The notes under the pieces: model-generated
What the model saw: only the letters and a program-made list of their open reading frames with translations
The model's database searches: none
What the model was told of the DNA's origin: nothing
DNA from: a virus
Direction: 5' to 3' (one strand)
IMG/VR virus record: IMGVR_UViG_3300008117_000011
Location: 1 to 64,000 of that record
Length of the DNA stretch: 64,000 nucleotides
Made by a program: the position numbers and the translations under genes
Part shown: positions 32,710-39,712 of the stretch, in pieces
How the letters are laid out: every line of letters starts with the position of its first letter
Position numbering within the stretch: position 1 is the stretch's first letter

Positions 32710-33572
32710 TATTTATTGTGATATATATTATATAACTCTTTAATTTCGTCCTCAAATACATTGGAAACTTCTGTAACAAATTCTATTTCTTCTTCCGATG
32801 GTAAATCTTCCCACCCAAGTTCATATTTATTCCAAATAATTGCTTCCACAGCCCTTAAAGTTAATTCATATTTAAATTGTTCATAACTTTCCGTTTCGTA
32901 ATATACTTGATCGGCATTTATTGGGAGCAGGTATTTAACCTCATCTAAATCAATTCTCCTATGAAAGAATTTTGATTCATTTAATATTCTTCTTATGGAT
33001 TCTTTTAATCCTAATAAATCATCCATACTAATTGTTGCACTATCATTACCTAGTTTATTAAGCATATCCGCAAATACATTAGGTTCTTCAGGTGTTTTTG
33101 GTTCTTCATATTTAGTTTTGTTACTTGGGTATTTTCCTGTTTTTTGATAAACCTCCATATCATCATCTTTTTGTTCGTCAGAACTAATTAATTTAAGAGC
33201 CGAAGGTGGTATTGGGTCTAAAGTTACATAGTATTTAAAATCATTCCCATCATCTTTATGTATTGGGTCATGAAACCATTGGTTATTTATTTTAGATAAA
33301 TCTATTTCCCATTCATCCCCACCAAAAAAACTATATTCAGGGTCTGAAGCAAAGACCATTGGTAATGGGTCTGAATCAGGAAAATTATGAGACATATAAT
33401 TTGAGGTGTATTTACCAACTTTGGGTAATAACCCGTGTTTTTGGATACTTTCTCTATTTTTATACGTTGTTCTATGTCGTAACACCCCTTTTGGATGTGC
33501 GGGAACTAAAACATCTCTTAATTGTTTAACCTCTTCCCTTAATATTCTTCTTATGGATTCTTTTAAGTTCAT
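32709..33572 (-). CDS. ART-like protein fused to an RRI family module
   Basis: The start at 33572 gives MNLKESIRRILREE; the more distal Met lies beyond the RTATTTAT motif. Residues 20-150 resemble an ADP-ribosyltransferase-like or KptA-like fold (VLRHRTTYKNRESIQKHGLLP, VFASDPEYSFFGGDEW, YYVTLDPIPPSALKLI). About residue 190 a second leader without Met (GLKESIRRILNES) precedes an RRIDLDEV body. The enzyme call is tentative; packaged ARTs such as T4 Alt modify host RNA polymerase. Confidence 0.7.
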   Translation of the reverse strand: MNLKESIRRILREEVKQLRDVLVPAHPKGVLRHRTTYKNRESIQKHGLLPKVGKYTSNYMSHNFPDSDPLPMVFASDPEYSFFGGDEWEIDLSKINNQWFHDPIHKDDGNDFKYYVTLDPIPPSALKLISSDEQKDDDMEVYQKTGKYPSNKTKYEEPKTPEEPNVFADMLNKLGNDSATISMDDLLGLKESIRRILNESKFFHRRIDLDEVKYLLPINADQVYYETESYEQFKYELTLRAVEAIIWNKYELGWEDLPSEEEIEFVTEVSNVFEDEIKELYNIYHNK

Positions 33573-33577
33573 ATGTA

Positions 33578-33585
33578 ATAAATAT
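33578..33585 (-). promoter_or_regulatory. RTATTTAT motif
   Basis: ATATTTAT on the minus strand, 5 bp before the ATG at 33572, and 11 bp from the divergent TATATTTG element. Confidence 0.5.
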
Positions 33586-33596
33586 ATTATTATTCT

Positions 33597-33604
33597 TATA
33601 TTTG
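33597..33604 (+). promoter_or_regulatory. Bacteroidota -7 element TATATTTG
   Basis: TATATTTG lies 8 bp before the ATG at 33613. Confidence 0.6.
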
Positions 33605-33612
33605 TGGATATT

Positions 33613-34155
33613 ATGGATTGTATCGTCACCGAAAATAAAAAATCAAACACCATTAAACTTATTCATAGTAAAATAAGTGAGTGGGGAGTAATTGGTGCTA
33701 GTCAAAGACTTGGTCTTTCTATTGATAAGTTTGTTGAACTTGGTGTTTTTAACTATCGTTTTGACACATTTCTTAATTACACAGATCTTCTTTATTTATC
33801 ACTATATGTTGTTGAAAAGAGTGGTCTGGTAAGTAAAGTTGATGAGACTTATGATTTTATGTGGTGGGGTGGGAATTCTAGGATGTATTTTGATTGTGCT
33901 GACTTAATTAATAATAATACTATGGTCGGATATGGAACACCATATTATGATGATATTCCTTATCTGGAGATTGAATCTGAAGTTTTTAATAAGTATTCTA
34001 TTGATTTTCGTAGAACTTATAAGTTAAAGTCCATTTCAGAATTTAAATCATTTAATGAATTTGAATCTTATATCTTAAATGATGTGTCAAAACTTGTATC
34101 AGACACAATCTTTGATGTTATTGAAAGAGTTGAAAGGGAAATTAAGGAAGGGTAA
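33613..34155 (+). CDS. GYATPY-family protein with weak leader
   Basis: The start at 33613 (MDCIVTENKKSNTIK) is supported by the promoter; VTE-N is a possible leader remnant. A helix (IHSKISEWGVIGASQRLGL) aligns with DEWGLWKTIDRLNLN in 36537, and VGYGTPYYDDIPYLEIE with the GYATPY motif. It uses a host-type promoter, unlike its leader-bearing paralogs. Its end overlaps 34142 by 14 bp. Function unknown. Confidence 0.78.
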   Translation: MDCIVTENKKSNTIKLIHSKISEWGVIGASQRLGLSIDKFVELGVFNYRFDTFLNYTDLLYLSLYVVEKSGLVSKVDETYDFMWWGGNSRMYFDCADLINNNTMVGYGTPYYDDIPYLEIESEVFNKYSIDFRRTYKLKSISEFKSFNEFESYILNDVSKLVSDTIFDVIERVEREIKEG

Positions 34156-34657
34156 CTGATGGTTCAAAACTTATAATATAATCATCTTCGTCTAATTTAA
34201 GTTGTCTTGCCAAATCATATGTAAAATCCTCAAATAGATATTTTAACTCCCATTTCATTGCTTTAAGATTAAAACCATCTTCACCATCTTTCAGATCTGC
34301 CAAATCATATGTTTTTTCCTCCCCATTCCTTAATGTAACTGTTACTGTTCCTTCTAATATCTTATAATAAAAGGTCATAGTCCCATACATATCAAGTTCT
34401 ACGTGTCTTATCTGGAATTTAAAATCGTATCCTTCTGTGTAGTCAGATTTAAAGTCATTTGATGAAAATATTTGATTCTGGAGATGTCGTCCAAGAAGTA
34501 TTGTTGGTCTTTCATTTAAAATCTTTCCCAGATTATTAATTCCATTTACTTTTTTTGCAACCGGAATGATACCATCCTTCTTAATCATCTTAAGTAGCCT
34601 GGACTGGATGGATGTTTCTTCTTTTAATATTCTTCTTATGTTTTCTTGTAGGTTCAT
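34142..34657 (-). CDS. Class C leader, NGI-NLxKxL family
   Basis: MNLQENIRRILKEETS leads into LLKMIKKDGIIPVAKKVNGINNLGKIL and then a beta-rich C-terminal domain containing GTVTVTLRNGEEKTYDL, which resembles GTVELIMTNDDRTHNL in 39709. It overlaps 34654 by 4 bp. Function unknown. Confidence 0.82.
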   Translation of the reverse strand: MNLQENIRRILKEETSIQSRLLKMIKKDGIIPVAKKVNGINNLGKILNERPTILLGRHLQNQIFSSNDFKSDYTEGYDFKFQIRHVELDMYGTMTFYYKILEGTVTVTLRNGEEKTYDLADLKDGEDGFNLKAMKWELKYLFEDFTYDLARQLKLDEDDYIISFEPSVTLP

Positions 34658-34983
34658 TTTTTTTTCATATTTCTATAATACATAATAAGAACTGGATCAT
34701 AAACTGATATCATATGTTTTACAAATGTATCTATATCTTCTTTTGGTAATTCTTTCTCAATCTCAATATTGTATTTGTTAAAAATATAGTTCTCTAGCGT
34801 TGCCTCAACTAATTTGTATTTGAACTCTTCTAGTGAGTTTGAATCGTAATACATATATGGAATTCCCTTTCTCATCATTTTCTCAAATTTATGATGATCA
34901 ACCCTTCTAGTGAAAAAATAAGGTAGTTTATTGTTTTCGGTTTCTTCTTTTAATATTTTTCTTATGGTTTCCTGTAAATTCAT
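34654..34983 (-). CDS. Class C leader, RRV family
   Basis: MNLQETIRKILKEET leads into YFFTRRVDHHKFEKMMRKGIPYMYYDSNSLEEFKYKL. The last part aligns with YYETESYEQFKYEL in the second module of 32709, so those two are closest relatives. Function unknown. Confidence 0.82.
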   Translation of the reverse strand: MNLQETIRKILKEETENNKLPYFFTRRVDHHKFEKMMRKGIPYMYYDSNSLEEFKYKLVEATLENYIFNKYNIEIEKELPKEDIDTFVKHMISVYDPVLIMYYRNMKKK

Positions 34984-34989
34984 ATAACA

Positions 34990-34997
34990 ATAAATAT
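34990..34997 (-). promoter_or_regulatory. RTATTTAT motif
   Basis: ATATTTAT on the minus strand, 6 bp before the ATG at 34983. Confidence 0.5.
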
Positions 34998-35073
34998 ATA
35001 ACCGGGAGGTTTAATTAATACTTTTTTATTGTCATAAATGGGATATATACTCGGATTTTTTCCGATTATATAT

Positions 35074-35139
35074 TTAAAATTCGTCATTAAGTCCGGCAAC
35101 TGTTATAAGTATAATCCCAACAATTAAAATTAGTGTCAT
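35074..35139 (-). CDS. Tiny membrane peptide
   Basis: A 21-residue frame (MTLILIVGIILITVAGLNDEF) is one hydrophobic helix with a short acidic end. It is followed by a CGGA/TCCG hairpin near 35050-35065. Weak evidence, but similar tiny TM genes occur at 38713 and 56044. Confidence 0.4.
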   Translation of the reverse strand: MTLILIVGIILITVAGLNDEF

Positions 35140-35176
35140 ATTATTTTTTACTGAGATATAAGTAAAAAATAATTAA

Positions 35177-35515
35177 TTATCTATAAATGTGTGTATACTC
35201 TTTTTTGATTTTATCATCAAAGTATTCCGAAAGGGCTGAAAAGGTCTCCTCATGCCATTCTTCATTTTCATCAAATGATGTATATAACTGCCAGTGAAGT
35301 CCATCAATTGTCATTGATATTACAACAAATTTATATCTATCTAAATCTGGTTTTGTTCCAGTTCTTGAGTATTCTCTTTGGAACATTTCTTTTGCTGAGT
35401 CTAATGACGATTCAAATTCTTCTTCAATATCCTCTTGTGAAACCCTACGTCTTATAAATGCCGGAAGTTTTGTTTCCTCTTTTAATATTCTTTTTATGGA
35501 TTCTTTTAAATTCAT
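35177..35515 (-). CDS. Class C leader, RRRV family
   Basis: The start at 35515 (MNLKESIKRILKEE) is fixed by the motif at 35522. The body AFIRRRVSQEDIEEEFESSLDSAKEMF aligns with RRRVPHEDLEREFEESLDMASNMF in 29731, and both continue with a VISMTIDGLHWQLY-type stretch. Close paralogs of unknown function. Confidence 0.83.
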   Translation of the reverse strand: MNLKESIKRILKEETKLPAFIRRRVSQEDIEEEFESSLDSAKEMFQREYSRTGTKPDLDRYKFVVISMTIDGLHWQLYTSFDENEEWHEETFSALSEYFDDKIKKEYTHIYR

Positions 35516-35521
35516 ATAATC

Positions 35522-35529
35522 ATAAATAC
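35522..35529 (-). promoter_or_regulatory. RTATTTAT motif
   Basis: GTATTTAT on the minus strand, 6 bp before the ATG at 35515. Confidence 0.5.
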
Positions 35530-35539
35530 TATTAGAAAT

Positions 35540-35568
35540 AAAAAACCCCATCTTTATCAGATGAGGTG
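35540..35568 (-). terminator. Probable terminator
   Basis: CCCCATC faces GATGAGG with one mismatch, and AAAAA on the left gives the minus-strand T run. It lies 98 bp beyond the stop of 35666. Confidence 0.55.
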
Positions 35569-35665
35569 ATAAATTATTTCATCGTTTAGATTGAGGTAAT
35601 AAACCCACACCGTCACACCCGGTATTTGGCGGTCAGATTATTTATTAGGAGTTCTGACATCCTTT

Positions 35666-36040
35666 TTACATATCAAAGTATTTATACATACTACAATCAG
35701 CATTATTGTAATATTCTTTTATTTCTTTATCAAACATTCTTTTAATATTATAAAGTAACTCACCATAAACTGCATATTCCTCGTCCTCATCTTTTCTATA
35801 GTACTCCGGAAATATCTCAAGTGTTCTTTCAGCAACTGCTCTTACAACAACACTCCAGTAAAGTTGTAAACCATACTCAGGATCCTTATCTTTATACTTA
35901 TCTTTCCAGTAACAAGGTTCCTGGTCCTCAAGTTCTTGTTTTAATATTTTATCTACACTATCAAATCTTCTAATTATGAACATTTCATAATCATTTCTTT
36001 CTTCTCTTAGAACTTTTCTTATGGATTCTCTTAAATTCAC
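35666..36040 (-). CDS. Class C leader, RRF family, GTG start
   Basis: The start codon is GTG within a GTGA overlap with the upstream stop, giving (M)NLRESIRKVLREER. The body MFIIRRFDSVDKILKQEL is a diverged RR family member with YGLQLYWSVVVRAVAERTLE. Function unknown. Confidence 0.8.
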   Translation of the reverse strand: MNLRESIRKVLREERNDYEMFIIRRFDSVDKILKQELEDQEPCYWKDKYKDKDPEYGLQLYWSVVVRAVAERTLEIFPEYYRKDEDEEYAVYGELLYNIKRMFDKEIKEYYNNADCSMYKYFDM

Positions 36041-36498
36041 TTATATGTTGTTTCAGGTATTTTATTAATATCTACATCATCTATTAGTAGCTGGACCACA
36101 TACTTTCTTCTAATAATTACTTCTATGTCCTCAATCAAATCTGAATAATATGAATGTATTCTTTTATCTGTTGATACAATTTTTGCACTTACACTAAATG
36201 TTGGCATTTTTTTACTAGTATAGTATTCTGCTTCACCTGTAACATTTTTAATTGATGTTATTTTAAATTCTTTAATTGTATCTATAATATCACAAGTAGT
36301 TGGTGACAACCATTCATTATTAATTGCAAAGTCAGCAAAGTCCATATATTGATCCTGGGTTTTACAAAGTTTGTTAGTTGAGGTGATTACCTCATCAATT
36401 ATCTTTTGAAATCTCTTAACTAGTTTATCGTCACTTTCATTAAGTTCAGATACATTCATTAAACCCTTTATTCTTGACAGCTCTTCATTTAATTTCAT
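36037..36498 (-). CDS. Leader protein, CD-motif alpha/beta body
   Basis: The leader MKLNEELSRIKGLMNVSELNE differs from class C but also contains LNE-E and LNE-S. The body (CDIIDTIKEFKITSIKNV, MPTFSVSAKIV, IEVIIRRKY) parallels that of 44659. Function unknown. Confidence 0.78.
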   Translation of the reverse strand: MKLNEELSRIKGLMNVSELNESDDKLVKRFQKIIDEVITSTNKLCKTQDQYMDFADFAINNEWLSPTTCDIIDTIKEFKITSIKNVTGEAEYYTSKKMPTFSVSAKIVSTDKRIHSYYSDLIEDIEVIIRRKYVVQLLIDDVDINKIPETTYK

Positions 36499-36502
36499 AT
36501 AT

Positions 36503-36514
36503 ATAAATATTTAT
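36503..36514. promoter_or_regulatory. Palindromic RTATTTAT pair
   Basis: ATAAATATTTAT reads ATATTTAT on both strands. It sits 4 bp from the ATG of 36037 on the minus strand and 22 bp from the ATG of 36537 on the plus strand, serving both divergent genes. Confidence 0.5.
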
Positions 36515-36536
36515 ATGTAACCTATTTTGTAAATAA

Positions 36537-37115
36537 ATGAAATATATAATCACAGAAAGTCAATTAAGTAGAACCAAAAACTTTGTTTTTAATAAGATAG
36601 ATGAGTGGGGTCTTTGGAAAACAATTGACAGACTTAATTTAAATATTGATACTCTTGATAGAATTTTTGATGGTGGTATGCCAGATTGGTTTAATTGTGG
36701 TGTACTTAATGATTTAATCAAGTTTTACTATAGTAAAGGAGAAATAAAACTAAATAAAACTAAAGAAATAGATGGTGTTTTATATGGTTTAAAATGTGAT
36801 TGGGATGACTTTGGTAATGCAAACTATTTTAAATTAACTAACTTTGAAACTAAAGAGGGTATTAGCGGTTATGCCACACCATACTGGGAAGGTAATTGTT
36901 ATTTACCAATTGATGCCGAATATTATACATACGATGCTGAAGAAGATTTTAACGAATTTAATTTTCACGAATACGAAACTTTTAATTTAAAAAGTAAATT
37001 TTCTTCTTTTAGGGAATTCAAAGAATACGCCGATAATGAAATCCCTGATATAATAATAAATTACATAGTAAGAATATTACCTAAGACAAGAGAAGAGTCC
37101 GGGAGTTGGGATTAA
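36537..37115 (+). CDS. Class B leader, GYATPY family
   Basis: The leader MKYIITESQLSRTKNFV has ITE-S and is strikingly like MKVILSESQINRTQKMI of 13762. A helix DEWGLWKTIDRLNLNIDTLDRIF and the motif GYATPYWEGNCYLPID follow. Function unknown. Confidence 0.83.
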   Translation: MKYIITESQLSRTKNFVFNKIDEWGLWKTIDRLNLNIDTLDRIFDGGMPDWFNCGVLNDLIKFYYSKGEIKLNKTKEIDGVLYGLKCDWDDFGNANYFKLTNFETKEGISGYATPYWEGNCYLPIDAEYYTYDAEEDFNEFNFHEYETFNLKSKFSSFREFKEYADNEIPDIIINYIVRILPKTREESGSWD

Positions 37116-37116
37116 A

Positions 37117-37455
37117 TTATAAACTAATTGTAACCCCAACAAACATAACTAAAGCTCCGGTAACAATTGGGTAAAATCTTGGTTGAGAATAAAATGGTTT
37201 CTTTTCAGTTGTAGATCCTCCAACATAAACCGGTGGTGTTAGAACTCCGGCTAATATAAATGCTGCCCCACCCATTAACATTCCACCGCCAACCGAAATT
37301 CTAGATTGTGGTGAAGAATCATATGGAGGAAGATTAAGTTGCACCTTAGTTGTTTGTATTTCTTTTACTGGTGTAAAATCAAACGATTGGTACGAATCTT
37401 GAGAAAAACAAGTAAACGTAAATAAACTTAAAAGGATAACCAATATATTTTTCAT
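37117..37455 (-). CDS. Exported protein with two hydrophobic segments
   Basis: An N-terminal signal peptide (MKNILVILLSLFTFTCFSQ) is followed by a short soluble part and two hydrophobic segments (GGGMLMGGAAFILAGVLTP and PIVTGALVMFVGVTISL). The signal end FTCFSQ could be a lipobox-like site or a signal peptidase I site. Last gene of a small host-interaction operon. Confidence 0.75.
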   Translation of the reverse strand: MKNILVILLSLFTFTCFSQDSYQSFDFTPVKEIQTTKVQLNLPPYDSSPQSRISVGGGMLMGGAAFILAGVLTPPVYVGGSTTEKKPFYSQPRFYPIVTGALVMFVGVTISL

Positions 37456-37586
37456 AGTTTTTGATAAATTTTAACGACAGTTGTTGTATCTGTTTTTTGT
37501 TTATGATTTCCGTAAGCATCACAATCAATTTTTTTTGATGATTTACAGGCAAATAGTAGTGGTAAAATAATTAATAGTTTTTTCAT
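37452..37586 (-). CDS. Small lipoprotein
   Basis: A 44-residue frame starts MKKLLIILPLLFAC and continues KSSKKIDCDAYGNHKQK, a typical short lipoprotein with the lipid-bearing cysteine at residue 14. It overlaps both neighbours by the 3-4 bp ATGA arrangement. Confidence 0.7.
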   Translation of the reverse strand: MKKLLIILPLLFACKSSKKIDCDAYGNHKQKTDTTTVVKIYQKL

Positions 37587-37744
37587 CCTTGAGGTTGTTT
37601 TTGAGTTTTCTTTTTATTTATAAATTTCCTAATCTCAACACCAAGGTCCTGATCATTAGCATATTGTTTAACTAGTTTTTCAATTATCTCCAGTTTTAAG
37701 TTCTCCTGGATATAACAAATTTTATTCAGACTATTGTTTTCCAT
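37583..37744 (-). CDS. Small helical protein
   Basis: A 53-residue frame (MENNSLNKICYIQENLKLEI...) is helical with a basic tail (FINKKKTQKQPQG). It is chained by overlaps into 37452. Function unknown. Confidence 0.6.
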   Translation of the reverse strand: MENNSLNKICYIQENLKLEIIEKLVKQYANDQDLGVEIRKFINKKKTQKQPQG

Positions 37745-37778
37745 CTTTCCAATCATTAAATGTCATATCAAATCCCAT
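37731..37778 (-). CDS. Possible 15-aa leader peptide
   Basis: ATG at 37778 encodes MGFDMTFNDWKDGKQ and overlaps the start of the next frame. It is the first ATG after the TATCTTTG element, so it may couple translation of the downstream gene. Weak. Confidence 0.3.
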   Translation of the reverse strand: MGFDMTFNDWKDGKQ

Positions 37779-37798
37779 ATCTTATCTTGTTTGTCTTA

Positions 37799-37806
37799 CA
37801 AAGATA
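37799..37806 (-). promoter_or_regulatory. Bacteroidota -7 element TATCTTTG
   Basis: TATCTTTG on the minus strand, 20 bp before the ATG at 37778, serving the 37778-37117 operon. Confidence 0.6.
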
Positions 37807-37833
37807 AGAATATTATTTTATATTTCCAAATTT

Positions 37834-38322
37834 TTATTTAACAATTTCCCAACAAGTTTTATCAGCAACCCCCAAATCGTATGGACATCGTGTTTTAACC
37901 CCCTCTCTCAATCCAACAACACTATATTTATCACCACCTTTAATTATACTTGTTTTACCATTGGTATCTTGATACATACTACGAACATGAACAATACATT
38001 CTCCCCCAACAACTGAACAAAATACATCACCTCTGTTTGTTCCACTACTCGGTAATCTTAAAATTGTTCCCTTTGGTATGTCAATTGTTTCGGGTGTGTT
38101 ATATGAATTTGAAGTTCCTTTCAAATCTTTCTTTGCTCGGATAAGTATATCACCCTTTAATTCAAAATTGGGTTTCCTTTCCTCAAGAATATCCAAACTA
38201 TCTTTTGTTAATCGGCTTAACACTTGTTTGTCATCCAACTCATTTACCAATATCTCATTTAGAGTATCAGTATTACCACTCGCAAGTTCATCAGCAATTT
38301 GCTTAATCAATAAATCTCTCAT
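37834..38322 (-). CDS. Unknown 162-aa protein
   Basis: The start at 38322 (MRDLLIKQIADELASGNTDTL) is preferred over an upstream Met that precedes the promoter element. The N-terminal half is helical; the C-terminal half is beta-rich with paired cysteines (VVGGECIVHV, TRCPYDLG). Function unknown. Confidence 0.7.
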   Translation of the reverse strand: MRDLLIKQIADELASGNTDTLNEILVNELDDKQVLSRLTKDSLDILEERKPNFELKGDILIRAKKDLKGTSNSYNTPETIDIPKGTILRLPSSGTNRGDVFCSVVGGECIVHVRSMYQDTNGKTSIIKGGDKYSVVGLREGVKTRCPYDLGVADKTCWEIVK

Positions 38323-38346
38323 AACGTTTGTTTTAATTAGAAAATA

Positions 38347-38354
38347 CAAAGATA
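38347..38354 (-). promoter_or_regulatory. Bacteroidota -7 element TATCTTTG
   Basis: TATCTTTG on the minus strand, 24 bp before the ATG at 38322; it decides that start. Confidence 0.6.
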
Positions 38355-38380
38355 AGAAAAATGTTTTGATTTGCAAAGGA

Positions 38381-38707
38381 TTATTTTTGTTTGTTATACC
38401 AATTAATGAACTTCACAACACCATCATACGCAATATTAATTTCACAAGAAAAAACAGTTTCTTCAAGATCCCTAAGTATGTAAATATCATTTGCATCTTT
38501 TGGATTACTCAATAGGTTCTTACACGTTTTAACTACTGGCATCAACCATTCCCAAGACTTATTATATTTCATTTCATTAGGCTCTAAGAAAGGAAAATCC
38601 AAATCATAAAAATAGTATCTATCATCATTTATACCTTCGTGATATCTAAGTGTTTTAATACCCATAAAGTCCGCGATCATTACATTCTTTTCTTCAATTG
38701 TTACCAT
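38381..38707 (-). CDS. Conserved phage protein of unknown function
   Basis: Contains IADFMG near the start, WEWLMPVVKTCKNL in the middle and INIAYDGVVKFINWYN at the end, a pattern I recall from small proteins shared by Bacteroidota phages. Likely cytoplasmic, early-type. No function known. Confidence 0.75.
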   Translation of the reverse strand: MVTIEEKNVMIADFMGIKTLRYHEGINDDRYYFYDLDFPFLEPNEMKYNKSWEWLMPVVKTCKNLLSNPKDANDIYILRDLEETVFSCEINIAYDGVVKFINWYNKQK

Positions 38708-38712
38708 ATCTC

Positions 38713-38793
38713 TTAGTCTTTTCTATTTATATTAATACCTATGATAATTCCCGTGATTATCCCAATCGCTAACATTAATGTTTCTATATTCAT
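38713..38793 (-). CDS. Tiny membrane peptide
   Basis: A 26-residue frame (MNIETLMLAIGIITGIIIGI...NRKD) is a single TM helix with a charged end. It shares the upstream AAGAGATATG-type leader with the genes on both sides, which supports it being translated. Confidence 0.5.
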   Translation of the reverse strand: MNIETLMLAIGIITGIIIGININRKD

Positions 38794-38808
38794 ATCTCTT
38801 ATTGTTTA

Positions 38809-39030
38809 TTACTCATTAACTGAACCGTAGGTTTTACCCCAAAGACCAGTAACGATTACTTGTGTCTCTTTAAGCGGTAATGGTTCATTAATTTTGGTTT
38901 TACCTAACACCAATAACATACCTTCAATCGCACCCAATCGTCTTAGAATATCTTTACTATTGTGTTTTTGATCGTGCATGTTAATAATGATAATTGAAAT
39001 GTCTTTTTTGATTTCTTCTCTGGTCTTCAT
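38809..39030 (-). CDS. Unknown 73-aa protein
   Basis: The start at 39030 (MKTREEIKKDISIIIINMHDQ) follows the promoter at 39048. The helical N-terminal half continues into LRRLGAIEGMLLVLGKT. Function unknown. Confidence 0.65.
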   Translation of the reverse strand: MKTREEIKKDISIIIINMHDQKHNSKDILRRLGAIEGMLLVLGKTKINEPLPLKETQVIVTGLWGKTYGSVNE

Positions 39031-39047
39031 ATCTCTTATTGTTTCTA

Positions 39048-39055
39048 CAAAGATA
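39048..39055 (-). promoter_or_regulatory. Bacteroidota -7 element TATCTTTG
   Basis: TATCTTTG on the minus strand, 17 bp before the ATG at 39030. Confidence 0.6.
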
Positions 39056-39063
39056 CAACGCAA

Positions 39064-39099
39064 ATAAAAAACCCACAACCTGTTAAAGTGTGGGTTTTG
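39064..39099 (-). terminator. Intrinsic terminator
   Basis: ACCCACA pairs with TGTGGGT, with AAAAA on the left giving the minus-strand T run. It separates the leader-type operon ending at 39122 from the TAnnTTTG gene. Confidence 0.8.
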
Positions 39100-39121
39100 A
39101 TCTATTTTAATAGACAAAAAA

Positions 39122-39712
39122 TTACATAAGATTTTTAATTCTTTGGATTTCTTCTTTTACGATTTCGTGACCTCCACCATCTAACTTATCTGTAAAACCC
39201 ATAAGTTTGTCAAATGCCGGATGAGACTGAATTGGTTCTTTCTTTTTATCTTTCATTTGATTCCAGGTAGATGGTTTTACCTTCATATGGTTTTTAACAA
39301 GATATTTGATTTCATCAACATCTGTTCCTTCAAACGAACTAATCCACTCTTTGAATTGGTCAACATAGTCTGCTGACTTATCTTCGTGTCCATATGCTGT
39401 TGGTTGTCCGGTCTTTGGATTAATTGCATAAACATCCATCTTTCCAAGGTCGTGAAACAATGCTGCCATAATCATATTGGGGTCATCTGGGTAATGATGA
39501 TAAGCTCTTTTTAAAACAATAATGATATGTTTTAATGTGTTTCCTTCCGGATGCCATTCAGGGTTTTGTTTTGCACTCCATTGTTTAAATAATAATTCTT
39601 TTAATTCTGGTGTTAGATTTTTAATTAACTCTTGTGGTGTTGCGTGAAGTTTCTCTTCAGATATAATATTCATCATATTTTTAATTGTTTCTATATTTTC
39701 TCTTAAATTCAT
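39122..39712 (-). CDS. HD-domain hydrolase with leader
   Basis: The leader MNLRENIETIKNMMNIISEE ends ISE-E. The body has an HD-type phosphohydrolase pattern: HPEGNTLKHIIIVLKRA, AALFHDLGKMD (the HD pair), YGHEDKSADYV and LVKNHMKV. HD enzymes are metal-dependent and cleave phosphate bonds of nucleotides. The substrate cannot be told. If packaged, it would act immediately after DNA entry. It overlaps 39709 by 4 bp. Confidence 0.82.
   Translation of the reverse strand: MNLRENIETIKNMMNIISEEKLHATPQELIKNLTPELKELLFKQWSAKQNPEWHPEGNTLKHIIIVLKRAYHHYPDDPNMIMAALFHDLGKMDVYAINPKTGQPTAYGHEDKSADYVDQFKEWISSFEGTDVDEIKYLVKNHMKVKPSTWNQMKDKKKEPIQSHPAFDKLMGFTDKLDGGGHEIVKEEIQRIKNLM

Noticed and set aside
33406-33612. 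Upstream extension of the 33613 gene
   Set aside because: It would be antisense to the start of 32709; the TATATTTG element at 33597 places the start at 33613.
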